This document shows positions 16,615-25,806 of a stretch of DNA of 32,681 nt, piece by piece. Position numbers and translations under genes: made by a program. How positions within the stretch are numbered: position 1 is the stretch's first letter; the number at the start of each line of letters is the position of its first letter. The DNA comes from an uncultured Flavobacteriales bacterium. Its GTDB lineage: Bacteria; Bacteroidota; Bacteroidia; Flavobacteriales; BACL11. The notes under the pieces were generated by a model. That model had not been told where the DNA came from, ran no database searches, and saw nothing but the letters and a program-made list of their open reading frames with translations. The stretch lies in contig CAJQLK010000108.1 in assembly GCA_905479165.1 (NCBI GenBank), positions 1 through 32,681 on the forward strand. The letters run 5' to 3'.

Positions 16615-18957
16615 ATGGCAAATCAATTAGATGAAATAATAGATTTTAGATACTTATTTTTTAAAATAATTAAGAATTGGCCACTTTTTGTGATCTCTTT
16701 ATTGCTTACTTTTTCTCTCGCTTTTGCTTACATTAGATACTCTCCTGAGATTTATAAAGTAGAAACTTCTTTCCTTATTAAAGAAGACAATACAATGCCA
16801 ACTGCTTCTGATTTGTTGTACAATAACATGTCGTCAGATAATGTAAGTTTAGAAAACAAAGAGTTGATGTTAAAATCATACCCTTTGATTCATAAAACTT
16901 TAAAAGATTTAAGATTTGATATTGGATATTATATTGTTGGAAATGTTAAAGTTTCGGAAACATTTCATGCTCCAATACTTTTAAATTGTAGTTCTACAGA
17001 AAAAGTTTCTGGAAAATCATTTGAGATAGAAATCCTTAATGAAAATAGTTTTCTGATGACAGATGAAGAAACTAGTGAAGTAAGGACTTGTAATTTTGAT
17101 GAAGAATTTATTTTTCATGATTCTGAAATGAGTGTAAGTATTAATACTAATTTTCAATTTAGTACTGAAATGAAACTCCCTAAGACAGTTATTAAATTTT
17201 ATAGTTTAAAATATCTTACTCAATCTTATCAAAAGAAGATAATTATATCACAAAAAGATAAAGAATCTACAGTTTTAAATATTTCTATTTTATCTGAAGA
17301 TCAGTTAAAGGGAGTTACCTTCTTAAATCATCTAACTTATAACTACATACAAAAGGAAATTGAAGAAAAGAATATAGCGTCAAATAATACTGTGAAATTT
17401 ATAAATGAGCAGCTTATTGAAATGAGCGATTCGTTAACTCTTATTGAACAGCGAATTCAGGAATTTAAAAATGATAATAAAGTAATTGATTTAAGTTTAA
17501 AGTCTCAAAGTATATATACAACTATTGTAACACTAGAAACTGAATTAGCAAAGAGTAAAACTATAAACAACTATTATGACTACTTATCAGAGTACTTACT
17601 AAAAGAATCTAATTTGGAAGGAATTAGTGTTCCCACCTCTTTTGGTGTTAATGATCTTTCATTAAACTCTCTAATAAAAAACTTAGTTGAAATTCAGATT
17701 AAAAAGAACATATTAATTGATGGTGGGCAAGTAAATAATCCTTCAATTTCACAATACAAAAGACAAACAAAACAGCTAGTTTTAAATTTAAAAGAAGCTA
17801 TAATAACTTCAAAAAGTGCAAATAATTTATTAATCACTGATTATAAAGCTAGAATAAGCAAGCTGGAAAGTTCTTTGGGAAATATTCCTCAAATTGAAAG
17901 GGAACTTTTTAGTATAGAGAGATTACGGTCAATCAGTGAGAATATTTATATTTTCTTATTAAAGAAAAGGGCAGAAGCTAAAATTACTTCGTCATCAAAT
18001 GTTTCAGATAGTAAGGTGCTTGAACCTGCAATATATTTTAATAAAAAACCAGTTAGTCCAGATAGAAATATTAGTTTCTTGATAGCATTATTAATTGGTC
18101 TTATATTGCCAATTATGTTCATGTTCATTTCTGAGTTAATAAAAGACAATATTATTACGCGAACTGATTTAGAGAGTTCTACTACAATTCCTATTTTAGG
18201 TATGATTGGGGGTAATGATAGTTCACATAATTTACTCTCTAAGCAAAATCCAAAATCTCCTGTTTTTGAGGGATTCAGAGCTTTACGTTCTAATTTAAAT
18301 TTCTTTAACACTAATTCTGAAAAGAAGGTTTATCTAGTGACCTCATCAATTAGTGGAGAGGGGAAGACATATATTGCTTCAAACTTAGCTATTGTTTATG
18401 CGAAATCGGGTAGAAAAACATTAGTAGTTGGAGCCGATTTAAGAAGGCCACGACTTTATAATGATTTTTCTTTGAAGAATAATTTAGGAATGACTAATCA
18501 TATATTTGGTGATAAGTCATTAAATGAGGTGATTATAAAATCAGATGTTGAAAATTTAGATATTTTAATTTCAGGCCCTGTACCAGCTAATCCTTCTGAT
18601 GCTTTACTTAATGAAAAATTCGAGAAAATGTTAACTTCCTTAAAAGAACAATATGATATTGTTATATTGGATACACCGCCATTAGGATTGGTAGCGGATG
18701 CCTTAACTTTAATGCAATATTCTGATATCAATTTGTATGTGGTAAGGCAGAGTTATTCTCAAAAAGGGATTTTATCATATGTAAATGATTTGTTTATTAA
18801 AAATAGAGTAGGAGATATACAAATTGTATTTAATGATGTTAAAGAAGGTAGTGGTGCCTATGGATATGGATATGGATATGGATATGGATATGGCTACGGC
18901 TACGGATATGGCTATACTAATAATTCAGAGTATTTTGCTGATAGCGAAAAGAAATAA
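16615..18957 (+). CDS. Wzc-like chain-length determinant / bacterial tyrosine kinase (BY-kinase)
   Basis: N-terminal Wzz-type TM segment, second TM near ISFLIALLIGLILPIMFMFI; Walker A SSISGEGKTYIASNLA, Walker A' VVGADLRRPRL, Walker B DIVILDTPPLG; C-terminal (YG)n tyrosine cluster. Confidence 0.95.
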   Translation: MANQLDEIIDFRYLFFKIIKNWPLFVISLLLTFSLAFAYIRYSPEIYKVETSFLIKEDNTMPTASDLLYNNMSSDNVSLENKELMLKSYPLIHKTLKDLRFDIGYYIVGNVKVSETFHAPILLNCSSTEKVSGKSFEIEILNENSFLMTDEETSEVRTCNFDEEFIFHDSEMSVSINTNFQFSTEMKLPKTVIKFYSLKYLTQSYQKKIIISQKDKESTVLNISILSEDQLKGVTFLNHLTYNYIQKEIEEKNIASNNTVKFINEQLIEMSDSLTLIEQRIQEFKNDNKVIDLSLKSQSIYTTIVTLETELAKSKTINNYYDYLSEYLLKESNLEGISVPTSFGVNDLSLNSLIKNLVEIQIKKNILIDGGQVNNPSISQYKRQTKQLVLNLKEAIITSKSANNLLITDYKARISKLESSLGNIPQIERELFSIERLRSISENIYIFLLKKRAEAKITSSSNVSDSKVLEPAIYFNKKPVSPDRNISFLIALLIGLILPIMFMFISELIKDNIITRTDLESSTTIPILGMIGGNDSSHNLLSKQNPKSPVFEGFRALRSNLNFFNTNSEKKVYLVTSSISGEGKTYIASNLAIVYAKSGRKTLVVGADLRRPRLYNDFSLKNNLGMTNHIFGDKSLNEVIIKSDVENLDILISGPVPANPSDALLNEKFEKMLTSLKEQYDIVILDTPPLGLVADALTLMQYSDINLYVVRQSYSQKGILSYVNDLFIKNRVGDIQIVFNDVKEGSGAYGYGYGYGYGYGYGYGYGYTNNSEYFADSEKK
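18859..18915 (+). repeat. Hexanucleotide repeat (TATGGA/TACGGC variants) encoding (Tyr-Gly)9-Tyr at the Wzc C-terminus
   Basis: Direct reading: TAT GGA x5, TAT GGC TAC GGC TAC GGA TAT GGC TAT; 19 codons, 10 Tyr. Confidence 0.95.
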
Positions 18958-18959
18958 CA

Positions 18960-19835
18960 ATGAAAAGTCAATATATTAATCCAAAAGTGATTGCAGAAAT
19001 TGGTTGCAACCATAAAGGAAATATGGATATAGCAAAAAAGTTGTTGAAAATAGCTTCAGTAAGTGGAGTTGAAGTCGCTAAATTTCAAAAAAGAAATAAT
19101 ATAGAACTATTGACAAAAGAGCAATATAATACTCCTCACCCTAACCCTATAAATTCCTATGGAGATACTTATGGAACTCATAGAGAGTTTTTGGAATTTA
19201 ATGTAGATCAGCATAGAGAATTGAAAGAATATGCTGAAAGTTTAGGTCTTATTTACTCTTCTTCTGTTTGGGATACTACATCTGCAAAAGAGATAAGCAA
19301 ATTAAAGCCTGAATTAATAAAAGTTCCTTCAGCATGCAACAATCATTTCGATATGTTAAAGGTTTTAAGAGATGATTATAAAGGAGAAGTCCATATTTCA
19401 TTTGGAATGACAACTAAAGATGAGGAAGAACAAATCGTATCGTTTTTTGAAGATACAAATCAAGGTAATAGATTAGTTCTTTATTCTTGTACTTCTGGGT
19501 ATCCTGTTCCTTTTGAGGATGTTTGTATGTTAGAAATCGTCAGAATTAAAGAGAAGTTTAAAGATAGAGTTAAAGCCATTGGTTTTTCTGGACATCATTT
19601 AGGAATTGCAGTTGATGTTGCAGCATATGCGCTTGGAGCTGAATGGGTTGAAAGACATTTTACTTTAGATAGAACTTGGAAAGGAACGGATCATTCAGCA
19701 TCCTTAGAACCTACAGGACTTAAAAAGTTAGCTAGAGATTTAAAAGCTACACATAAAGCGCTAACTTACAAACGATCAGACATTTTAGAGATTGAACAAG
19801 TTCAAAGAGATAAATTAAAATATAGAAAAAAATAA
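18960..19835 (+). CDS. NeuB-family nonulosonate (sialic acid/KDN-type) synthase lacking a C-terminal SAF domain
   Basis: VIAEIGCNHKGNMDIAKKLLKIASVSGVEVAKFQKR, IKVPSACNNHFDML, ISFGMTTKDEEE, YSCTSGYPVPFEDV, IGFSGHHLGIAVDVAAYALGAEWVERHFTLDRTWKGTDHSASLEP; ends about 30 aa after the barrel. Confidence 0.9.
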   Translation: MKSQYINPKVIAEIGCNHKGNMDIAKKLLKIASVSGVEVAKFQKRNNIELLTKEQYNTPHPNPINSYGDTYGTHREFLEFNVDQHRELKEYAESLGLIYSSSVWDTTSAKEISKLKPELIKVPSACNNHFDMLKVLRDDYKGEVHISFGMTTKDEEEQIVSFFEDTNQGNRLVLYSCTSGYPVPFEDVCMLEIVRIKEKFKDRVKAIGFSGHHLGIAVDVAAYALGAEWVERHFTLDRTWKGTDHSASLEPTGLKKLARDLKATHKALTYKRSDILEIEQVQRDKLKYRKK

Positions 19836-20974
19836 TGAGTGTAATTGCATTTATTCCAGCAAGAGGAGGTAGTAAATCTATTCCAGAAAAAAACATAAAG
19901 TCTTTCTGTGGTAAGCCTCTCATATTCTGGAATTTACAAGAATTACAAAACTCAAATGCAGACAATATTGTTGTTGCAACAGATTCTGAAAAAATTAAGA
20001 ATATTGTAAACTCATTTAACTTTTCAAAAGTAAGTGTTTATGATAGGAGCAATGAGAACTCTCAAGATATTTCTTCTACTGAATCTGTAATGTTAGAATA
20101 TATAAATAGTATAAGTCTATCAGACACTGACACTTTTATGTTAGTGCAAACTACTTCTCCATTTACTCAGAAAAATCATTTTAATGAAGGTTTAGAATTA
20201 TTTGAAAAACATGATGCTGTTCTGAGTTGTTGTGAGTCAAAAAGATTTTCTTGGAGAGATGGAAAATCCATGAATTACGATATTTACAACAGACCAAGAA
20301 GACAAGATTTTGAAGGTACTTTAATTGAAAATGGAGCTTTTTATATTTCTTCAGTTTCAGATATTAAAAAGACAAAAAACAGAATTTCAGGAGATATTGC
20401 TACTTATAAAATGCCAGAATTTACTTATATTGAAATTGATGAGCCAGAAGATTGGATTGTTGCTGAATCATTAATGAAAAAGTTTATTCTGAAAGATAAA
20501 AATCCAGATTTTTCAAAGATTAAAATCTTCTTATCTGATGTAGATGGAGTTTTGACAAATGCGGGAATGTACTATACTGAGAATGGAGATGAGTTTAAAA
20601 AGTTCTGTACTTATGATGGAATGGGGTTTCAGCTATTACAAAAAACAGGTGTTAAAGTCGGAATACTTACAACAGAAGATAGAGAGTTAAATAGAAGAAG
20701 AGCAAAGAAACTAGGTTTGGATTTTGATTTTCATGGTGCAAAGGATAAATTACAAATTGTTAAGGATTTATGTGAAAAGGAAAATATTTCCCTAGATGAA
20801 ATTGCATATATTGGTGATGATGTGAATTGTTTTGAACTCCTGTCAAATGCAGGAGTTTCTGCTTGCCCTATGAATGCAGTTTCTAAAATTAAATCTATTC
20901 CAAATATTATTCAACTAAAAAGGAATGGAGGTGATGGTGTTGTTAGAGAGTTTGTGGAAATAATACTTTCATAA
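19835..20974 (+). CDS. N-acylneuraminate/nonulosonate cytidylyltransferase fused to a KdsC-like HAD phosphatase
   Basis: N-half: IPARGGSKSIPEKNIKSFCGKPLIFW, VQTTSPFTQKNHF; C-half: KIFLSDVDGVLTNAGMYYTENGDEFKKFCTYDGMGFQLLQKTGVKVGILTTE...IAYIGDDVNCFELL. Confidence 0.92.
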   Translation: MSVIAFIPARGGSKSIPEKNIKSFCGKPLIFWNLQELQNSNADNIVVATDSEKIKNIVNSFNFSKVSVYDRSNENSQDISSTESVMLEYINSISLSDTDTFMLVQTTSPFTQKNHFNEGLELFEKHDAVLSCCESKRFSWRDGKSMNYDIYNRPRRQDFEGTLIENGAFYISSVSDIKKTKNRISGDIATYKMPEFTYIEIDEPEDWIVAESLMKKFILKDKNPDFSKIKIFLSDVDGVLTNAGMYYTENGDEFKKFCTYDGMGFQLLQKTGVKVGILTTEDRELNRRRAKKLGLDFDFHGAKDKLQIVKDLCEKENISLDEIAYIGDDVNCFELLSNAGVSACPMNAVSKIKSIPNIIQLKRNGGDGVVREFVEIILS

Positions 20975-20975
20975 A

Positions 20976-21749
20976 ATGAAATTTTGGAGGGATATAAAGG
21001 ATTTTATACTTTCTTATTATTATCCCAAAAATCAATATTTTTTAGTTTCTTTTCCTAAAACTGGTCGTACTTGGCTTAATTATATGCTAAAACAAATGGT
21101 TAAGCAAAGTAATCATCCACTAAAAAATAATGAAAATTTTATATGTAACGAACATGATAGTTCTGAGATAATTATTGAAAATGGAACAAGAAACAACCCT
21201 CATGATGTTTTTAAATTTACTTCAAGAAATAGATACAGGAGAGGAAAGGTTTTATTTTTGGTAAGAGATCCTAGAGATGTTGTTGTTTCTCATTTTCATC
21301 AGGTAACAAAAAGAGCAAAAAACCCTTTTGTTTTTAACTCAATCTCGGACTTTGTTAAAGATGATATTTTAGGTTTTAAACGAATTATACAATATTATAA
21401 CCTGTGGTTTTTTCAAAAAGATATTCCTAAAGACTTTTTGTTAATTAAATATGAAGATTTACTAAATCAAGGAGTGGATACTTTGTCTGAAATTAATAAG
21501 TTTTTTAATATTAATATTACCAAAGATAAAATTGAGAAAATTTATTCTGAATCTTCTGCAAATAAGATGAGAAAGAAAGAAAAAGAAAACAAGCTAGAAG
21601 GTTTTACGGATTTTGGAAAAGATAGAGACAAGTTAAAGGTAAGAAATGCAAAAAGTGGTGGTTTTATAAACGAACTTTCAGAAGATGATATTTTGTTTTG
21701 TAATAAGGAAATGAAGTTGTTAAATATTTATTATAAATACAAGACATGA
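20976..21749 (+). CDS. PAPS-dependent sulfotransferase (Sulfotransfer_1 type), copy 1
   Basis: 5'-PSB loop FLVSFPKTGRTWLNYML; 3'-PB motif VLFLVRDPRDVVVSHFHQ; DFLLIKYEDLL. Confidence 0.88.
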   Translation: MKFWRDIKDFILSYYYPKNQYFLVSFPKTGRTWLNYMLKQMVKQSNHPLKNNENFICNEHDSSEIIIENGTRNNPHDVFKFTSRNRYRRGKVLFLVRDPRDVVVSHFHQVTKRAKNPFVFNSISDFVKDDILGFKRIIQYYNLWFFQKDIPKDFLLIKYEDLLNQGVDTLSEINKFFNINITKDKIEKIYSESSANKMRKKEKENKLEGFTDFGKDRDKLKVRNAKSGGFINELSEDDILFCNKEMKLLNIYYKYKT

Positions 21750-22828
21750 TAAATTTATTCATTTCATTTTACTACTTTATAAAACTCTTTTTCAAGAAGC
21801 AAGGAATAGATGTTGTTTTCTATTATCCAAAACACTTTAATAGAGGAGAAGACAATCAGAATCTATTCTTAAAACCACTATTTGAAAGTTGCAAAAAACA
21901 TAATATTTCCTATTTAGTTTTTGAGGAACCTGACATAAAATCTGATAAGAAAAGACATAAAAAAAGCATTCCGTTCGACTTTCCTTTTTATTTAATTGTT
22001 CTACTTAGGAAATTTGGTTTTAGAGATAAGTCCTCTGCAAATATCTTATTATTTCTTTTCCTCAGAAACCTAAAATTTAAGAATGTAATTGTTCTTTCTC
22101 AATCTCTTATTGAATTTTTCAGAGGGTTAGATAAGGAAGCAAAAATATTTGATTTACAGCACGGAATTATCTTTTCAGATAAGAAGAGTTATATTTCAGA
22201 TGGTAAGGCAAATTCGAATATTTCGGATGATAATGTTCAGTTATTACTCTTTGGGAATGGATTTAAAGAAATTCTAGATTTATCAGATAATACAAATTAT
22301 TATAAGAAAAGTTCTCATGTAATTGGAGTTGAAATATCAAAATATTTTCGACATTTTAACCCAAATAGAATGGTTTTAATTACGTTACAAATCACAGAAG
22401 ATCATACTGAGAAGCAAAACAAAAAAATGTTAGATGAAATTATTAAAATTGTTGATTCTAATAAAGATTTATGTTTCTATATTAGGAATCATCCTAGGTT
22501 TAATAACTGTATTGATATTAGTGAATTAGAAAGGAAAACAAATAAAGCTCCAGAAAGTTTAATGGAGTGTTTTGCACTTTGTTCAATTCATATTACCGAA
22601 TATTCTACAACTATTTTTGAGTGTGCAAAATTTGGTATTCCAACAATTTTTATTAGTTCATTAAAGGAAGATTTTAATATGTTTGAAACAGATTTTAAGT
22701 ATCCTTTTGACATTGAAATTGTAGATGTTATAAAGGATTATAGTAATTACTCTGATGAAGTAATTAGTTGGAGAAAAAAATACTATTCTGATTATGATGA
22801 AGATAAATTTATTTCATTATTAAAATGA
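21746..22828 (+). CDS. Putative GT-B fold glycosyltransferase/polysaccharide biosynthesis protein of uncertain family
   Basis: DLQHGIIFSDKKSYISDGK, YIRNHPRFNN, CSIHITEYSTTIFECAKFGIPTIFISS resemble nucleotide-sugar/CMP-binding GT-B motifs. Confidence 0.5.
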   Translation: MINLFISFYYFIKLFFKKQGIDVVFYYPKHFNRGEDNQNLFLKPLFESCKKHNISYLVFEEPDIKSDKKRHKKSIPFDFPFYLIVLLRKFGFRDKSSANILLFLFLRNLKFKNVIVLSQSLIEFFRGLDKEAKIFDLQHGIIFSDKKSYISDGKANSNISDDNVQLLLFGNGFKEILDLSDNTNYYKKSSHVIGVEISKYFRHFNPNRMVLITLQITEDHTEKQNKKMLDEIIKIVDSNKDLCFYIRNHPRFNNCIDISELERKTNKAPESLMECFALCSIHITEYSTTIFECAKFGIPTIFISSLKEDFNMFETDFKYPFDIEIVDVIKDYSNYSDEVISWRKKYYSDYDEDKFISLLK

Positions 22829-23859
22829 GAAAAAAGATATTTTTAGGAGCTTATGTAAATGTAATTAATGCGCAAAACATTAATTGCAAATCTATTGCAT
22901 TTCATCTGGATAAAAATAAGTACTCAGTAAAAACTCTTGTTTTAGGAAATAAAAATATTGAGATATTAGATAATGTAAGTTTTATTAAAGTCTCAACTTT
23001 AGGATATAAAATTTCAAATTTATTTGCATTTATTAAAGGTGTGCTATGGGCTGATGTTTGTTATTTTCCAAAACATCAATCAACACCAAAACTTGCTTTA
23101 AAACTTGCTAATCTACTAGATAGGAAAACTTTCACTACTATTGAAGGAAACATGTGTGATACAAGCAAAAAAAGTATGATTGAGAATTTTGGAACTTTAG
23201 AAAATATGAAAAGCCACTTTTCTATGATTCCTAATGTTTTTGGAATTACACCACACTTAATTCTGTCATCTAATTGTGGTGTTTTAATAAATAAGAACCC
23301 CCTTTTTCTTGGTGTAGACAAGAATAATTTTAAGAATAAAGGTGTTAAGAGTAAAGTTAAGAATTTGGTTTTTATTGGTAGTCTTATAAAAAGAAAAAAC
23401 CTTAACGATATTTTAGATTTGGCAAAACACTTTAAGAATATTACATTTAATATAATTGGAGATGGTCCCCTAAAAGATGAATTGGAAAATAAATCAACAA
23501 CTAATGTTATTTTTTTTGGAAAATTAAATTCTTATGAGATTTCAAATCATTTACAGAATATGGACTTGCATATTTTATTGTCTAGGTCTGAAGGTTTTCC
23601 GAAAGTAATCTTAGAGACTGCATCATCAGCTATTCCATCAATATTGTATGATGATTATGGTGCAGATAGTTGGATAAACCATTCAGAAAATGGTTTTGTT
23701 GTTTCTACTTTTACAGCAGTAAAAAGTATAATTGATAATTTAATTGAAAATCCTGATTTGTTGATTAGAAATTCAGAAAATGTTTTAGAACTTGCTGAAA
23801 AATTTGATTGGAAAATAATTATTAAATGTTGGGAAAAAGTAATTGATAATTTAAAATGA
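22825..23859 (+). CDS. Glycosyltransferase family 4-like protein
   Basis: LVFIGSLIKRKNLNDILDLAKHF, NIIGDGPLKDELE, LHILLSRSEGFPKVILETASSAIPSILYDDYGA. Confidence 0.85.
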   Translation: MRKKIFLGAYVNVINAQNINCKSIAFHLDKNKYSVKTLVLGNKNIEILDNVSFIKVSTLGYKISNLFAFIKGVLWADVCYFPKHQSTPKLALKLANLLDRKTFTTIEGNMCDTSKKSMIENFGTLENMKSHFSMIPNVFGITPHLILSSNCGVLINKNPLFLGVDKNNFKNKGVKSKVKNLVFIGSLIKRKNLNDILDLAKHFKNITFNIIGDGPLKDELENKSTTNVIFFGKLNSYEISNHLQNMDLHILLSRSEGFPKVILETASSAIPSILYDDYGADSWINHSENGFVVSTFTAVKSIIDNLIENPDLLIRNSENVLELAEKFDWKIIIKCWEKVIDNLK

Positions 23860-24680
23860 TAGAATATTTAAAAGATAAATATTATTGGTTTAAAACGTAT
23901 AATAAACTAAATCTTTTCCTAAAAGATAAGGAAGAATCTATTCTTTTATTTGGTTATCCGAAAAGTGGGAATACATGGTTTAGGTTATTAATTTACAATT
24001 ACTTAAACCTTCAGGGTGATCAAAATTTAGGGTCGACTATTTCTTTTGATGAGTTAAATAGCCAGCAAAATAATGTAATGGACAGAGGTTCTGTTTTTTT
24101 ACCAGAAAATAGTTTTCCACTTTTTTATAGGACTCATAAGATTTATAATAGACCTTATAGCTTATTTAATAATAAAATTTTCATTCACAGAAATCCGTTA
24201 GACACATTAATTTCAGCTTATTATTTTTATAAAAAAAGAGATATTCCATTCTCTGGTGATCCTGTAAATTTAAGAGAAAAGCTGATGGATATAGATTTTT
24301 ATGTTTCTTATAAAATTAATTTCTGGATAAAGTATTTCAGAATTTCAGTAAAGAAGGCGGATATTGTTATGAACTATTCTGATATGAAAAATGATACAAG
24401 AAAAGAATTAACAAAATTAGTTCAGTTTTTAAATTGGGATTTGGATGAAGGTCTTATTAAAAAATCAGTGGAATTCTCATCATTTAATAAAGTAAAAAAA
24501 ATGGGAAAGGAGCAATCTCAACAATATGGAAATGGTCCTAAGGATGGAAGTTTTAAAGGTGAATTTACTAGAAATGGAGAGGAGGGACAGTTTAATAATA
24601 AACTTAAAAAAGAAACTATTGAACTGGTCTTGCATAAATTCCCAGAATTTAAAAATCTATACCCAAATTTAATTGAATAA
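23856..24680 (+). CDS. PAPS-dependent sulfotransferase, copy 2
   Basis: ILLFGYPKSGNTWFRLLIYNYL; IFIHRNPLDTLISAYYFYKKR; C-terminal GSFKGEFTRNGEEGQFNNKL. Confidence 0.88.
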   Translation: MIEYLKDKYYWFKTYNKLNLFLKDKEESILLFGYPKSGNTWFRLLIYNYLNLQGDQNLGSTISFDELNSQQNNVMDRGSVFLPENSFPLFYRTHKIYNRPYSLFNNKIFIHRNPLDTLISAYYFYKKRDIPFSGDPVNLREKLMDIDFYVSYKINFWIKYFRISVKKADIVMNYSDMKNDTRKELTKLVQFLNWDLDEGLIKKSVEFSSFNKVKKMGKEQSQQYGNGPKDGSFKGEFTRNGEEGQFNNKLKKETIELVLHKFPEFKNLYPNLIE

Positions 24681-25806
24681 TAAAGAAACATATTTGGTGA
24701 TTACTCCATTCTTTCCTTCAGAAGATGCTTTTGTTGGAAGTTATGTTTATGACCAAATTAATGAGATTTGTAAACAATCTGAATTTCATATTGAAATTGT
24801 TAAATTGGTTTCTTTTTTCTCTACCGAGAAAGATTATATTTTTAAAGGTTTTAGAGTGTCAGTTTTTAAAGTTATTGATATTCCTTTTTTTATTTTCCCA
24901 GCTATATTTAATAGCTTAAATAAAATCAGACTTAAAAGTTTTTTAAAGAGACAAAAAATAAATAGTGTTAAGTTTTCACATTCTCATGTTTCTTATCCTG
25001 CATCTTATTTAGCAGAAGATCTAGATTGTAAAAAAATTGTTCAACATCATGGATTAGATGTTTTACAATTGTTAATTGGAAGAAGTCGTTTTGCTAGAAA
25101 AATACAAAAGAATTTCCTTATTAAAAACAGTCTTAATCATTTAAACAAAGCAGATTTGAATATTGGTGTTTCACAATTAGTTTTAGATAAATTGAATGAG
25201 TTTAAGGGTTATTACCCAAAAAACGAATTAGTTCTGTATAATGGGGTAGATACTTCAAAATTTTTCCCTTTAAAAAATGATTGTAATAAAATATTCACAA
25301 TTGGATGTGTTGCGAACTTTTGGGAGATAAAAGATCATATAACTTTAATAAAGTCAGTTAAAAAAATAGTTGAAAAAGGCAAAGAAATTAAACTCAGATT
25401 AATTGGGTCAGGCCCTACTTTAAGTTTTTGTGAGGAGTTTGTGAAAAACAATAATCTTTCTAAAAATATTATCTTTGAAAAAGAGATAGAACACGAAAAA
25501 CTAAATCAGTTTTTTAACGAAATTGATTTATTTGTATTGCCTTCCTATTATGAAGCACTTGGGTGTGTTTATTTAGAAAGTTGGGCAACAAACACTCCTT
25601 TTATTGGCGTTAAAAATCAAGGCATAGCTGAGCTTGTCCCTGATTCTGAAAGGATGTTAGTTTCAGAAAAAAATCCTAATGAGTTAGCAGTAAAAATAAA
25701 TTTTTTCATTAATAATGATTTTAAATTAACTACTGTAGAAGAATTTTCTTTAGAAACTACAATTTCTAACTTCCTTCTTAATAAAATATTCAGAGCTAAT
25801 GATTAG
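24673..25806 (+). CDS. Glycosyltransferase family 4-like protein, apparent TTG start
   Basis: YLVITPFFPSEDAFVGSYVYDQINEI, HGLDVLQLL, ELVLYNGVDTSKFFP, LFVLPSYYEALGCVYLESWATNTPFIGVKNQGIAELV. Confidence 0.88.
   Translation: MNNKETYLVITPFFPSEDAFVGSYVYDQINEICKQSEFHIEIVKLVSFFSTEKDYIFKGFRVSVFKVIDIPFFIFPAIFNSLNKIRLKSFLKRQKINSVKFSHSHVSYPASYLAEDLDCKKIVQHHGLDVLQLLIGRSRFARKIQKNFLIKNSLNHLNKADLNIGVSQLVLDKLNEFKGYYPKNELVLYNGVDTSKFFPLKNDCNKIFTIGCVANFWEIKDHITLIKSVKKIVEKGKEIKLRLIGSGPTLSFCEEFVKNNNLSKNIIFEKEIEHEKLNQFFNEIDLFVLPSYYEALGCVYLESWATNTPFIGVKNQGIAELVPDSERMLVSEKNPNELAVKINFFINNDFKLTTVEEFSLETTISNFLLNKIFRAND

Noticed and set aside
17946-18731. Minus-strand ORFs 17946-18311 and 18498-18731
   Set aside because: Lie within the Wzc kinase domain whose Walker motifs are intact on the plus strand; shadow ORFs.
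18859-18915. Repeat array considered as CRISPR-like or intergenic repeat
   Set aside because: 6-bp units are in frame within the Wzc coding sequence and have no spacers; it encodes the Tyr-Gly tail.
24725-24919. Plus-strand 64-aa ORF inside the 24673 glycosyltransferase
   Set aside because: Out-of-frame hydrophobic shadow ORF; the host frame matches GT4.
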